A stretch of 64,000 bases of DNA from RFXV01 sp038150465 (GTDB lineage Bacteria > Bacteroidota > Bacteroidia > Flavobacteriales > Schleiferiaceae). How positions within the stretch are numbered: position 1 is the stretch's first letter; each line of letters opens with the position of its first letter. Positions 8,069 to 16,149 of the stretch are shown here, piece after piece. The notes below the pieces were generated by a model. It worked only from the letters and a program-made list of their open reading frames with translations, did not search any database and had not been told where the DNA came from. The stretch lies in NCBI GenBank assembly GCA_038150465.1, contig JAYOTP010000004.1, positions 1-64,000 of the forward strand, in the 5' to 3' direction. The position numbers and the translations under genes were made by a program.

Positions 8069-10137
8069 TTGATGCGGAATTGGAAGGCACCGCTCAGTTT
8101 GAGTTCGGTTCGGTAGTGCTCATAGAGCGGAATGCGCTTTGGGCGGTCCTGGGTGCTGTACCTGCCTTTGAAGACCATGCGGTCGGCCTTTTTCAATTGT
8201 TCGATCGCCCGATCATCCAATGGGTATTCGATGACCGTTCGCAGCGATGATTCCACCCGATCGTCTGCGTTCAGCAGGGCGGCACGGATCTTCTCGGTCC
8301 CAAGAAGTGTATCGAGCGGCGTGCCCAAACTGTCGATCGCGATCAGATCCACTTCAGCTTCGATCGGCATGAAGTTGTCCGCAAAGAGCCGCAGAGTTCC
8401 GCCGATCAGCCGGTCATTGGGGTCGATATCGGAATACCTGAAACCCGAAGTATCGATCAGCAGCAAGCCATCCAGAGAGAGCAATAGCGGAATCTCCACG
8501 TGCATCCATGCCTCGATGGGGTGATGGCGGTAGGCAAAACCGCTGGGATCAGCGATTCCAGAAGGATTGATGAATAGATCGAGATCGTAGATGAGGCGAT
8601 CTGGTTGAATATTGAAGAGTTCATTGAGGTTGGAATTGCTTTCGTCCAGCTGCCAGCTTTCTGAATGAGCTACGGGCTGGAAATTGGGGGCGTCATCCAG
8701 GGCGGAAGGAAGGTTGAGTGCCTGGCCGAGTCCTGTCCAATTCATGCTGACCATCTGTCCCGAAGCCTGGTTTTCCGTTCGCACATCGGTGAGCACGAAC
8801 TGCATATCTGCACCAAAGTGATTGATGAGTTCCATTCTGATGCGTGCAGCGGCCAGATCGAAGGAACCACCGTCGATATCTTCAAAAAGAAACAGTGGCA
8901 GCTGCTCATCGTCCGTGGAGATCGTATCCCGGCCGAGCCATCCTTCGATCTTGCTCGGCATCAAACCCTGAATACCCGTCGTGAGGTAAATGCTGTCCTC
9001 CAGAGAGATGAAGACCATATTGCCGGAGGAGTCGATCCTGGCGCGCAGTTGGGCAAAGAAGGTATTCTTGACGTTCGGGTCGAAATTGATCCCGTTGAGA
9101 TTCACGCTATAGTCCCGGATGTTCTTGGAATCGTTGTACAGACTTGTTCCGTTGGGAGGGGAGGACGGAAGCGTACCCGCCAGCAGCAGATTCTGGTTGG
9201 CCTTTGTTGCCGAGGGGATCTCGTATTCAAGAATGACAGGTTCCTCCACCGTGCTGATGGCCTGCATGTAGAGTACGCCCGTATCCACTACGATCCGAGA
9301 GAGTTCAAAATCGGTCTCGAAGAGTACTTCCTCCGTGTAGTCGATCAGGTCTTGTGCAGGGAAGATCGCTGTCGCCTCGAATGGGTTCAGATCCTTGACC
9401 GTTACCTGTATCTTCAGTTGATCCGAGGTGTCGATCGGAACAGCCACACCGCCCGAACCAGGGGACTCCAAATTCTTCAGCTCGGCTGTCAGGGTGCCTT
9501 CCAGGACGGTCATATTATTGAGCTGTGTGCTGTCTTTGGCCACCCCGTTTGCAGGGATCAAAGGGATGATGCCCGAGGTCACAAGGGTCTGGCTTTGCTG
9601 ATTGATCAGGTCGTATTCGAAATTGATCAGATCGATGGGCAGTTCGTTGCGCAGCTCAAAGACCAGCCATCCATCCAGCAAGGTGATGCTCTGAAAGAAT
9701 TGATTGGCATTGATGGAATAATTGATGGGACTGCCGATGGAGATCGCCGGGAAAGGCAGATTATTCCCGTGGTTGGCCACGATGATATTGCCAAAAGGCG
9801 GACCCTGCTGGGCGGCGAGTTGACCCAGGCTGATGGCATAATCGATCTTTCGGGTCCCGAGATCGAGGGTTTGAAGCTTGGCTGTATTCTCGAAGGTGGT
9901 GGAAAATGGATCGACCAGATCGTCGAGCGTGAATTCATAGACCTTCTGACTGCGTACAAGGAGCAAGAGACTGTCCGATGAGACATCTATCAGGCTGTCG
10001 CCGGTAATGTCACTGATCTCCAAACTCGTGTGCGCAATGGGCGTGAGTACATCCACCTCCCAGCTCTTATCGGAAAGGTCTGGGGAACACGCCCCAAGGA
10101 GAAGAAGAAGGATGAGCGAAAAGGTGGGGTTCTTCAC
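8065..10137 (-). CDS. Large uncharacterised lipoprotein (copy A)
   Basis: This 690-residue lipoprotein has a lipobox LLGAC at residues 13-17 followed by an acidic stretch (SPDLSDKSWE), which may mark export to the outer membrane or cell surface. It is mostly beta-strand with repeated Ig-like segments. Its C-terminal third lines up by eye with that of the lipoprotein at 10255-11802: RLIYDLDLFINPS against NLIYSGQMSLNPS, then LYEHYRTELKLSGAFQFRI against IYSDYELKVSLSLKGRVNL. No named domain is recognised. The start is GTG at 10137, with a near-consensus box TTTCTTTG just 4 bases upstream on the minus strand. It overlaps the barrel gene by TTGA. Function is unknown. Confidence 0.75.
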   Translation of the reverse strand: MKNPTFSLILLLLLGACSPDLSDKSWEVDVLTPIAHTSLEISDITGDSLIDVSSDSLLLLVRSQKVYEFTLDDLVDPFSTTFENTAKLQTLDLGTRKIDYAISLGQLAAQQGPPFGNIIVANHGNNLPFPAISIGSPINYSINANQFFQSITLLDGWLVFELRNELPIDLINFEYDLINQQSQTLVTSGIIPLIPANGVAKDSTQLNNMTVLEGTLTAELKNLESPGSGGVAVPIDTSDQLKIQVTVKDLNPFEATAIFPAQDLIDYTEEVLFETDFELSRIVVDTGVLYMQAISTVEEPVILEYEIPSATKANQNLLLAGTLPSSPPNGTSLYNDSKNIRDYSVNLNGINFDPNVKNTFFAQLRARIDSSGNMVFISLEDSIYLTTGIQGLMPSKIEGWLGRDTISTDDEQLPLFLFEDIDGGSFDLAAARIRMELINHFGADMQFVLTDVRTENQASGQMVSMNWTGLGQALNLPSALDDAPNFQPVAHSESWQLDESNSNLNELFNIQPDRLIYDLDLFINPSGIADPSGFAYRHHPIEAWMHVEIPLLLSLDGLLLIDTSGFRYSDIDPNDRLIGGTLRLFADNFMPIEAEVDLIAIDSLGTPLDTLLGTEKIRAALLNADDRVESSLRTVIEYPLDDRAIEQLKKADRMVFKGRYSTQDRPKRIPLYEHYRTELKLSGAFQFRIN

Positions 10138-10141
10138 GCCT

Positions 10142-10149
10142 CAAAGAAA
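10142..10149 (-). promoter_or_regulatory. Possible -7 box for lipoprotein copy A
   Basis: On the minus strand TTTCTTTG differs from TAnnTTTG at one position and lies 4 bases before the GTG start. The placement mirrors that of the box for copy B, so the call rests partly on symmetry. Confidence 0.35.
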
Positions 10150-10218
10150 AGAAATGCTTTATCAATCTTGCTGTGTGCTTCAGGGCTTTAACTAAATACC
10201 CGGCACTTGTAGTACATT

Positions 10219-10230
10219 GTGCGTACGCAC
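10219..10230. promoter_or_regulatory. Perfect 12-bp palindrome in the divergent spacer, candidate operator
   Basis: GTGCGTACGCAC is its own reverse complement. It lies in the 117-base spacer between the two divergent lipoprotein/barrel operons, 12 bases upstream of the copy B -7 box, where a regulator could affect one or both promoters. No regulator gene is adjacent. Confidence 0.45.
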
Positions 10231-10242
10231 TTACAAAAACGC

Positions 10243-10250
10243 TATTTTTG
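10243..10250 (+). promoter_or_regulatory. -7 box for lipoprotein copy B, directly before its ATG
   Basis: TATTTTTG matches TAnnTTTG exactly and is 4 bases from the ATG at 10255, which implies a leaderless or nearly leaderless transcript. Confidence 0.6.
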
Positions 10251-10254
10251 CGGC

Positions 10255-11802
10255 ATGATTGCACGTATTTTTCTATTGGTTGTTGCCTCTTTCACCTCAT
10301 TTCTCTTTTCGTCCTGTATGGATGATCTGGATTTTGACAAGCTGTCGGATGCACGCCCGGCGCCGAATGTCATCGTGCCCGTTGTCGACCTCAGTATGCG
10401 ACTGAACGATCTCGTTGAGCGGGACACAATACTGACGGAAGATCCCGATGGATTTCTTCGATTCGTCTATTCCGAAGACAGTCTCTTCTCGATGACCACC
10501 AGTGAGTTCGTGAGTATTCCGGCGCAGGAGGCTTTGAACTTGGAGAATATTCCCATCCTCCAGGACTCTACTCTTGGTTTTACCGTGGAAGCAGGACTGG
10601 CGAGTTTAGGCTCCATGGAATTGCAGCAATTGACATTTGACCAGTTGGGTCTGGCCTGGGCCATCTCAACACCTGCTCAGGCGCCCGTCAGCGTTCGGTA
10701 TACATTCAACAATGGCTTGATAGGCGGAACGCCACTTCAGCTCACTGTTCAGACCACAGGCGCAGGCGACACAGCAGGGCTTGCAAATTTCCAAAATGTG
10801 GTATTCGATCTCACCCAGAGCAGCAATCCACAGGCACCACCTTACAACAATTTGAGTCTGTCCCTTGAGATCATACCCGATCCGTCCATTCCCACGGGAA
10901 CACCAGTTTCCGTTCGGCTGGACTTTGACAGCACCGAGGTCAACAATGTCACAGGCTTTTTCGGTCAGCGTCCGGTGAATGTTCCAGCAGGCGATGTCGC
11001 CCTCGACCTGGGCAGTATTTCAGAATTCACCTCCGGATTCACCATGACCGACCCCAGTCTGACCTTTCTTGTGCGCAATGGAATGGGCGTGTCTATGGGC
11101 ATTGAGCTGGACCTGGATGGTATCAACAGCGATGGAGATGTCACCCAACTGGATCCCTCTCCATTCGAGATCGCCCAGTCCACCGTTCCTGGAACGATGG
11201 TCTCCACCAATGTGCGGCTCGACAAGACCAATTCTTCGATCGTCGAATTCCTGGACGCTTTGCCCACCAACCTGATCTACTCCGGGCAGATGAGCCTGAA
11301 TCCCAGTAATACTGGCGGGGTCACCAACTTTCTCTCCAGACAGGATGTATTGCAGCTCGGACTTGAGATCGATCTGCCATTGGAGCTCAGGACATCCAAT
11401 CTGCGCTTTGAGGACGAAGTAGAAATCGATCTGACGGAAGACGATAGCCTGATCGATTTCATTTCTCTGGGCTTCCGCTCTGAGAATGATTTTCCCCTGG
11501 ACCTGAACATCAAACTCTTTTTCCTGGATTCTTCCCGGGCGGTCCTCGACAGCGTATACATTCCCCTGTTGGATGCCGCTGCGGTGGATGCCAATGGCCG
11601 GGGCATTCAGGCCAGCACAAACGATTTTCAGGTGGTGCTCGAACAGTCACAGATCCAAACCATGACCCGTTCGCCCTACTGGCTGATCCGCGGTCAGGCC
11701 CAAAGTCCGAACAATGGAGCGACGGCCATCAAGATCTACAGCGACTATGAACTCAAGGTGTCCCTGAGCTTGAAGGGACGGGTCAACCTATCTTCTTTAT
11801 GA
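10255..11802 (+). CDS. Uncharacterised lipoprotein (copy B)
   Basis: This 515-residue lipoprotein has a hydrophobic signal ending in the lipobox LFSSC and then the acidic run MDDLDFD. In related bacteria, acidic residues right after the lipid cysteine direct lipoproteins to the cell surface. The body is predicted beta-rich and Asp/Asn/Thr-rich. An N-terminal segment (VPVVDLSMRLNDLVERDTIL) and a C-terminal segment (IKIYSDYELKVSLSLKG) correspond to parts of copy A at 8065-10137. The ATG at 10255 is preferred over an in-frame GTG at 10219 because it sits immediately after the -7 box and begins the signal peptide. Its stop overlaps the next start (ATGA), just as copy A overlaps its barrel gene. 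Function is unknown. Confidence 0.8.
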   Translation: MIARIFLLVVASFTSFLFSSCMDDLDFDKLSDARPAPNVIVPVVDLSMRLNDLVERDTILTEDPDGFLRFVYSEDSLFSMTTSEFVSIPAQEALNLENIPILQDSTLGFTVEAGLASLGSMELQQLTFDQLGLAWAISTPAQAPVSVRYTFNNGLIGGTPLQLTVQTTGAGDTAGLANFQNVVFDLTQSSNPQAPPYNNLSLSLEIIPDPSIPTGTPVSVRLDFDSTEVNNVTGFFGQRPVNVPAGDVALDLGSISEFTSGFTMTDPSLTFLVRNGMGVSMGIELDLDGINSDGDVTQLDPSPFEIAQSTVPGTMVSTNVRLDKTNSSIVEFLDALPTNLIYSGQMSLNPSNTGGVTNFLSRQDVLQLGLEIDLPLELRTSNLRFEDEVEIDLTEDDSLIDFISLGFRSENDFPLDLNIKLFFLDSSRAVLDSVYIPLLDAAAVDANGRGIQASTNDFQVVLEQSQIQTMTRSPYWLIRGQAQSPNNGATAIKIYSDYELKVSLSLKGRVNLSSL

Positions 11803-13196
11803 TGCGTCATTCACGTTTTATTTTCTTTTTCCTTCTTCTGGGCAATACGCTCAGCGCGCAGACCGATCTGACGCTCTATCAACTCACCAATGTACCGGGT
11901 TCCAATCTGCTCAATCCGGGTTTCCGGGCAGAGGCACATACGGCCATTGGGCTTCCTGGTCTGTCTTCCATTGGACTTCAGTTGCACAATTCTGGATTCA
12001 AGCTGATCGATCTGATCGGTCCCGATGTGCAGGATGTGAATCTCGCCATACAGGAGATCGCGGCATCGATGTCGGATGTCGATCAGATCGCACTGAACAT
12101 GCGTCCGGATCTTATGTACATCGGTTTTGGTGTGGGCTCAGGCTTTATTTCCATGGGTGCAGGAACCTACACTTCGGTGCAGATGGAATATCCTGCAGAC
12201 CTCTTGCAGTTCCTTTGGCCGGGGACCGACGATTTTTCTGAAATGGACATCAACTTATCAGGTGTCAACTATGAGGTGCTCAATGCGACCTTTTTTCACT
12301 TTGGCTATCAGCAGAATCTCTTCCGAGAGAAGTTGAGTCTGGGTGTCCGCGCCAAGTATTTCTACGGCATCCAGAATGCCTACATCGAAGACATGACCGC
12401 GGGGGTCAGCAGCAACCGGGATGAGATGCTGGCCGAAACCGATATTCTGATCCGGACTGCAGGAGTGGAGAGCCTGACCGACGGCAATATCGACGACTGG
12501 GGTGCGGTTCTCTTCCCTGAAAACACCGGACTCGCTTTTGACTTTGGGTTCACCTATTCGATCACTGATCGCTGGGAGCTTTCCGCTTCTGTGTTGAATA
12601 TGGGGAGCATCGAGTACAAGGAAGATGTCTTGGAACAGACGAGCAAGGGAACCTACAGCTTTCAGGGCGTGGCCTACGACCCGAGCAATGAAGCCTTGAA
12701 TTTCGATGATCTGACCTCAGAGTTGGACTCCACCTTTGGCTTTGTTGAACGCTCAGGAGGTTCCTACAAGCGAAAGTTGCCACGCGAGATATATGCTTCC
12801 TTGACGCACAGCTTCAATCAGCGCCACCATCTTTCGGCCACCTACCATATGCGCAGCTGGAATTCAAATAACTACCACGATATGGGTTTCAGCTATCAGG
12901 CCAAATTGGGAAAGACCTTTCATTTTGTGGCCGGATACAACATGATCAACGGCATCTGGAACAATATTTCAGGAGGCTTTGCTCTGAATATGGGCGGCTT
13001 CCAATGGCACCTGATGAGCGATGATGTCTATGGATTGATCGTGCCTGGGAAGACCAGCACCATCAACATACGGACAGGATTCAGCTTCCGATTTGGCAGG
13101 GATCGCATCAAAGACAGAAAGTACAGCCATCCGCCCATTCTCCCGGTCCCGGCCGGAGATCAGGTGGAGGAGATCCAACCAACCGATGAATCATGA
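11799..13196 (+). CDS. DUF5723 family outer-membrane protein (copy B)
   Basis: This 465-residue protein has a signal peptide cleaved after about LSAQ (residue 20) and the opening typical of DUF5723 proteins: LTLYQLTNVPGSNLLNPGF, then GLPGLSSIGLQLHNSGF. Later strands such as LSLGVRAKYFYGIQNAYIE and LSATYHMRSWN fit an outer-membrane barrel. About 30 C-terminal residues (rich in Pro, Glu and Asp) extend past the last strand and may be exposed. It begins with ATG in an ATGA overlap with the lipoprotein gene, so the two are probably made in a fixed ratio. The next lipoprotein gene follows after 33 bases that contain a short hairpin (13203-13215). The family has no established function that I know of. 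Confidence 0.85.
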   Translation: MMRHSRFIFFFLLLGNTLSAQTDLTLYQLTNVPGSNLLNPGFRAEAHTAIGLPGLSSIGLQLHNSGFKLIDLIGPDVQDVNLAIQEIAASMSDVDQIALNMRPDLMYIGFGVGSGFISMGAGTYTSVQMEYPADLLQFLWPGTDDFSEMDINLSGVNYEVLNATFFHFGYQQNLFREKLSLGVRAKYFYGIQNAYIEDMTAGVSSNRDEMLAETDILIRTAGVESLTDGNIDDWGAVLFPENTGLAFDFGFTYSITDRWELSASVLNMGSIEYKEDVLEQTSKGTYSFQGVAYDPSNEALNFDDLTSELDSTFGFVERSGGSYKRKLPREIYASLTHSFNQRHHLSATYHMRSWNSNNYHDMGFSYQAKLGKTFHFVAGYNMINGIWNNISGGFALNMGGFQWHLMSDDVYGLIVPGKTSTINIRTGFSFRFGRDRIKDRKYSHPPILPVPAGDQVEEIQPTDES

Positions 13197-13229
13197 TCAA
13201 CCGTCCCAATGGGACATAAATAAGTAAAT

Positions 13230-14072
13230 ATGAAAACGCAACACGCCATCTTTCTGAGCCTATTCACCCTTTTGGGCCTCTCTTCCTGTGAAGAGGATGA
13301 CCTCTCTGCACTTCTCGATCCGCAAAACAGCGAGATCGCCTCTCAGTACGTCAGTGCAGAAGGGGAGTTTCTCAATATCTATTCCCGCTTTGAATCGGCC
13401 TTGCGCGATTCAGTTCTTGCAGCCACAGGACAAACCACCCAAGACGGAGCCACCATCAGCTGGGACGCATCCAGCATGGTGTTGGCCATTGATTTTGGGG
13501 CGACCAATGTGCTTTCTGCCGAAGACGGTAAGTCGAGAAGAGGAAAGATCGAGGTGACGAACGTCTCTCCGGCCTTTTTGACCACAGCGAACACCACGGT
13601 CTCCCTGCAGACAGATGGGTACCACGTGGACGATGTAGCGACCGACCTGTATTTCATGGCAACCAATCGAGGATTGAGCGGAACATCTGAACATTTTGAG
13701 ATCGATAGTTTTGCATTGGGCCTCGGCGCCGGAGATTATCTGATGACCGGACGAAAAGACTTTTACTGGGATCAGGGCTTCAACACGATCGAGGATCTTG
13801 ACGATGATGTATACCGCATGAATGGCGTCAGTCGTGCACAGGATTTCCAGGATACAGCATTCATACAGGCGATCTATTCTCCCACAGATCAGATCACTGT
13901 GGACAAAAGCTGCGCGCACACCATTCCTCAGGGCATCATCGATCTGGACATACAGCAGACCTCGGGAAATTTGTTGGGCAGCGTCGATTTCATCACCTCA
14001 GACGGGTGCAACAACCTCATGCGCGTGACCGTATCCGGCATTTCCACTACTGTACCTATGCCAAGCTTCTAG
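13230..14072 (+). CDS. Uncharacterised Bacteroidota lipoprotein
   Basis: This 280-residue lipoprotein has the lipobox GLSSC followed by EEDDLSA, an acidic surface-export-like tail. It contains the pattern seen in a widespread, unnamed Bacteroidota lipoprotein group: MVLAIDFGATN...GKSRRGKIEVTN in the middle, and near the C terminus CAHTIPQGIIDLDI followed by GSVDFITSDGCNNLMRVTVSG. Two cysteines (in KSCAH and DGCNN) may form a disulfide. It is the third lipoprotein of this cluster, lies in the same direction as copy B, and is likely cotranscribed with it. It ends 6 bases before the convergent rarA gene, with no clear terminator. Function is unknown. Confidence 0.75.
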   Translation: MKTQHAIFLSLFTLLGLSSCEEDDLSALLDPQNSEIASQYVSAEGEFLNIYSRFESALRDSVLAATGQTTQDGATISWDASSMVLAIDFGATNVLSAEDGKSRRGKIEVTNVSPAFLTTANTTVSLQTDGYHVDDVATDLYFMATNRGLSGTSEHFEIDSFALGLGAGDYLMTGRKDFYWDQGFNTIEDLDDDVYRMNGVSRAQDFQDTAFIQAIYSPTDQITVDKSCAHTIPQGIIDLDIQQTSGNLLGSVDFITSDGCNNLMRVTVSGISTTVPMPSF

Positions 14073-14078
14073 ATCGGT

Positions 14079-15383
14079 TCAGCTGCCTTGGGTCGGGTCT
14101 TCGTACTTGCCCGACCAAAGTGCTTCGATCTTTTTTTGGTATTCCTGTTCTTTGGGATTGCCTGAAGGATCATAGAGTCGGGTGCCTGCGATTTCGTCGG
14201 GCATGAACTCCATGGATGCAAAGTTTTGCGGATGCTCGTGGGCATACTTGTAGCCCTTTCCGTGATCCATGGATCTCATCAGCGCGTTCGATGCATTTCT
14301 CAGGGCGAGTGGCACCTCCAGGTTTCCTGTTTCCTTGACCAGTTGCTGTGCCTTGTTGATGCTCATGTAGGCGGAATTGCTCTTTGGAGAGAGACTGAGA
14401 TACAGGACACACTGGCTCAGAACAATACGTCCTTCGGGCATACCGATCTTCTCGACGCTCTCAAAACACGAATGCGCAATGACCCCGGCCGTCGGATTGG
14501 CCAGTCCAATGTCTTCTGCGGCCAATATGATCAGTCTACGCGAGATGAATTTGGGGTCTTCACCTCCTTCGAGCATGCGCGCGAGCCAATAAACAGCCGC
14601 ATTGGGGTCGCTGCCCCGAATGGATTTGATCAATGCAGAGATCATGTCGTAGTGCTGGTCTCCCTTTTTGTCATAGATCAGCGGATTGGCTTTGAGCAGC
14701 TGATCGAGCCTTTCTTCACTTGTGTCGATGCTGCCTTCAGATCGACTGACCAACATCTCCATGATGTTCAGAAGCCTTCTTGCATCGCCATTGGCGATAC
14801 GGACAACAGCCTCCCATTCTTCGGCCTTGTAGACCAATCCTTCAAAGGCATGGTCGCTGGAGTAGGTGGACGCAACGATCCTCTGGAGTTCTTCTTCACT
14901 GAGCGGTTTCAGTGTGAAAACCTGACAGCGGGAGAGTAGGGCAGGGATGACCTCGAAGCCTGGATTCTCCGTGGTGGCGCCGATCAGACTGATGGAACCA
15001 TCCTCCACAGCCCCCAATAAGGAGTCTTGCTGGGATTTGCTGAAACGATGCAATTCGTCGATGAAGAGAATGGGGCGTCCCTTTCGGAACAGACTCTGCT
15101 CCTTGGCTTTCTTGATCGTTTCCCGCACCTCCTTCACTCCAGAGTGCACAGCGGACAAAGTGTAAAAGGCCTTGTCCAGCGATTCAGTGAGGAGTCGGGC
15201 GAGGGTGGTTTTCCCAACGCCTGGAGGCCCCCATAGGATCAGGGACGGAATGTCGCCACTTTTCAGCATGGGCTCCAACAGCCCTCCTGTGCCCAGGAGG
15301 TGCTCCTGCCCGACATATTCCTCTAGAATACGCGGTCTGCGGCGTTCTGCAAGCGGTCTTTGGTCGGGATGTGGTGATGCCAT
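14079..15383 (-). CDS. rarA: Replication-associated recombination protein A (AAA+ ATPase)
   Basis: RarA (MgsA) is a DnaX-like AAA+ ATPase that acts at stalled replication forks. The 434-residue protein shows Walker A GPPGVGKTT at 52-60, Walker B ILFIDELHR with D109 and E110, and sensor 1 GATTEN at 135-140, followed by the clamp-loader-like helical lid and the C-terminal MgsA tetramerisation region. The N-terminal RPLAERRRP and YVGQEHLLG are typical of the family, as is the length. It starts with ATG at 15383 and is divergent from the rhomboid gene, with 23 bases between the two starts. Promoters must therefore overlap the coding ends, or the transcripts must be nearly leaderless. Confidence 0.95.
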   Translation of the reverse strand: MASPHPDQRPLAERRRPRILEEYVGQEHLLGTGGLLEPMLKSGDIPSLILWGPPGVGKTTLARLLTESLDKAFYTLSAVHSGVKEVRETIKKAKEQSLFRKGRPILFIDELHRFSKSQQDSLLGAVEDGSISLIGATTENPGFEVIPALLSRCQVFTLKPLSEEELQRIVASTYSSDHAFEGLVYKAEEWEAVVRIANGDARRLLNIMEMLVSRSEGSIDTSEERLDQLLKANPLIYDKKGDQHYDMISALIKSIRGSDPNAAVYWLARMLEGGEDPKFISRRLIILAAEDIGLANPTAGVIAHSCFESVEKIGMPEGRIVLSQCVLYLSLSPKSNSAYMSINKAQQLVKETGNLEVPLALRNASNALMRSMDHGKGYKYAHEHPQNFASMEFMPDEIAGTRLYDPSGNPKEQEYQKKIEALWSGKYEDPTQGS

Positions 15384-15406
15384 GGGCGAGAAGTACTTTT
15401 AAGGTC

Positions 15407-16102
15407 ATGCCCGAATTGTCCGATCAGTTGCCCCAAAAAGGGAATCGTTTTTATACCGTTCCCGTATTGATCGTCCTTTTCCTTTGGTGGGTCTTCTGGT
15501 ACGATCAGCGCGCCATGATGGAATGGACGCGTTTCGGTCTGGAGCCTGGCGAATGGGCAGGGCTGCAAGGTATTCTTTTTGCCTCCTTCTTGCACGGAAG
15601 CATGGAGCACATTGCCCATAATTCGTTGCCGGTCCTTTTTCTGAGCATGGCCTTGTTCTATTATTACCCCAAACAGGCGGGATACATTGCACTTACTGCC
15701 GCCACGATTCCCTGGATCGGGGTTTGGTTCTTTGGTCGGCCGTCGGTGCATATTGGAGCCAGTGCATTCATCTATTTCATGGCCACCTTTCTTTTCTTTA
15801 GCGGCCTCTGGAAAAAGAATCGATACCTGCTGGCAACGGCGCTTTTGGTGGTCTTCTTGTATGGAGGCCTCTTCTGGGGCTTATTTCCAATAGAAGAACG
15901 CGTCAGCTACGAAGGCCATCTGAGTGGGGCCGTGACCGGCTTGCTGTTCAGTTTACTTTGGCGAAAGAAAGGGCCAGGACCCACGAAATGGGAATGGGCA
16001 GAGGAGTTGCCGGACATCGAGGTGGTGGATGCGGAGGACATCTCTGCATCTGTTCGGTCCAGAACCGTGAAGTACATCTACCGAACCGATCAGGATCCTT
16101 AA
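15407..16102 (+). CDS. Rhomboid family intramembrane serine protease
   Basis: This 231-residue polytopic protein has six likely membrane segments and a soluble C-terminal tail of about 45 residues rich in Glu and Asp. Rhomboids cleave substrates within the membrane with a Ser-His dyad. The expected residues are present: the HxxxxHxxxN motif H63, H68, N72; the serine motif GASA with S119; and GH with H171 in the last core segment. ATG at 15407 is chosen because the upstream in-frame codons lie over the rarA start region. The substrate is unknown; Bacteroidota genomes usually carry several rhomboids. The next gene begins 47 bases downstream. Confidence 0.9.
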   Translation: MPELSDQLPQKGNRFYTVPVLIVLFLWWVFWYDQRAMMEWTRFGLEPGEWAGLQGILFASFLHGSMEHIAHNSLPVLFLSMALFYYYPKQAGYIALTAATIPWIGVWFFGRPSVHIGASAFIYFMATFLFFSGLWKKNRYLLATALLVVFLYGGLFWGLFPIEERVSYEGHLSGAVTGLLFSLLWRKKGPGPTKWEWAEELPDIEVVDAEDISASVRSRTVKYIYRTDQDP

Positions 16103-16149
16103 TTTCAAATTCGCCAGTCGGTAAAGAACATCTGAACAAGTAGGACAAC

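Noticed and set aside
8665..9981. A 438-codon open frame on the plus strand opposite the large lipoprotein gene
   Set aside because: Its product has no domain, signal peptide or sensible composition, and the opposite strand encodes a convincing lipoprotein with a lipobox and a paralogue. It is an antisense shadow of a GC-rich gene.
13203..13215. Hairpin GTCCC-AAT-GGGAC between the DUF5723 gene and the third lipoprotein gene
   Set aside because: It is short, with no T-run, and the genes appear to be one transcript. It might tune expression, but nothing in the sequence supports that.
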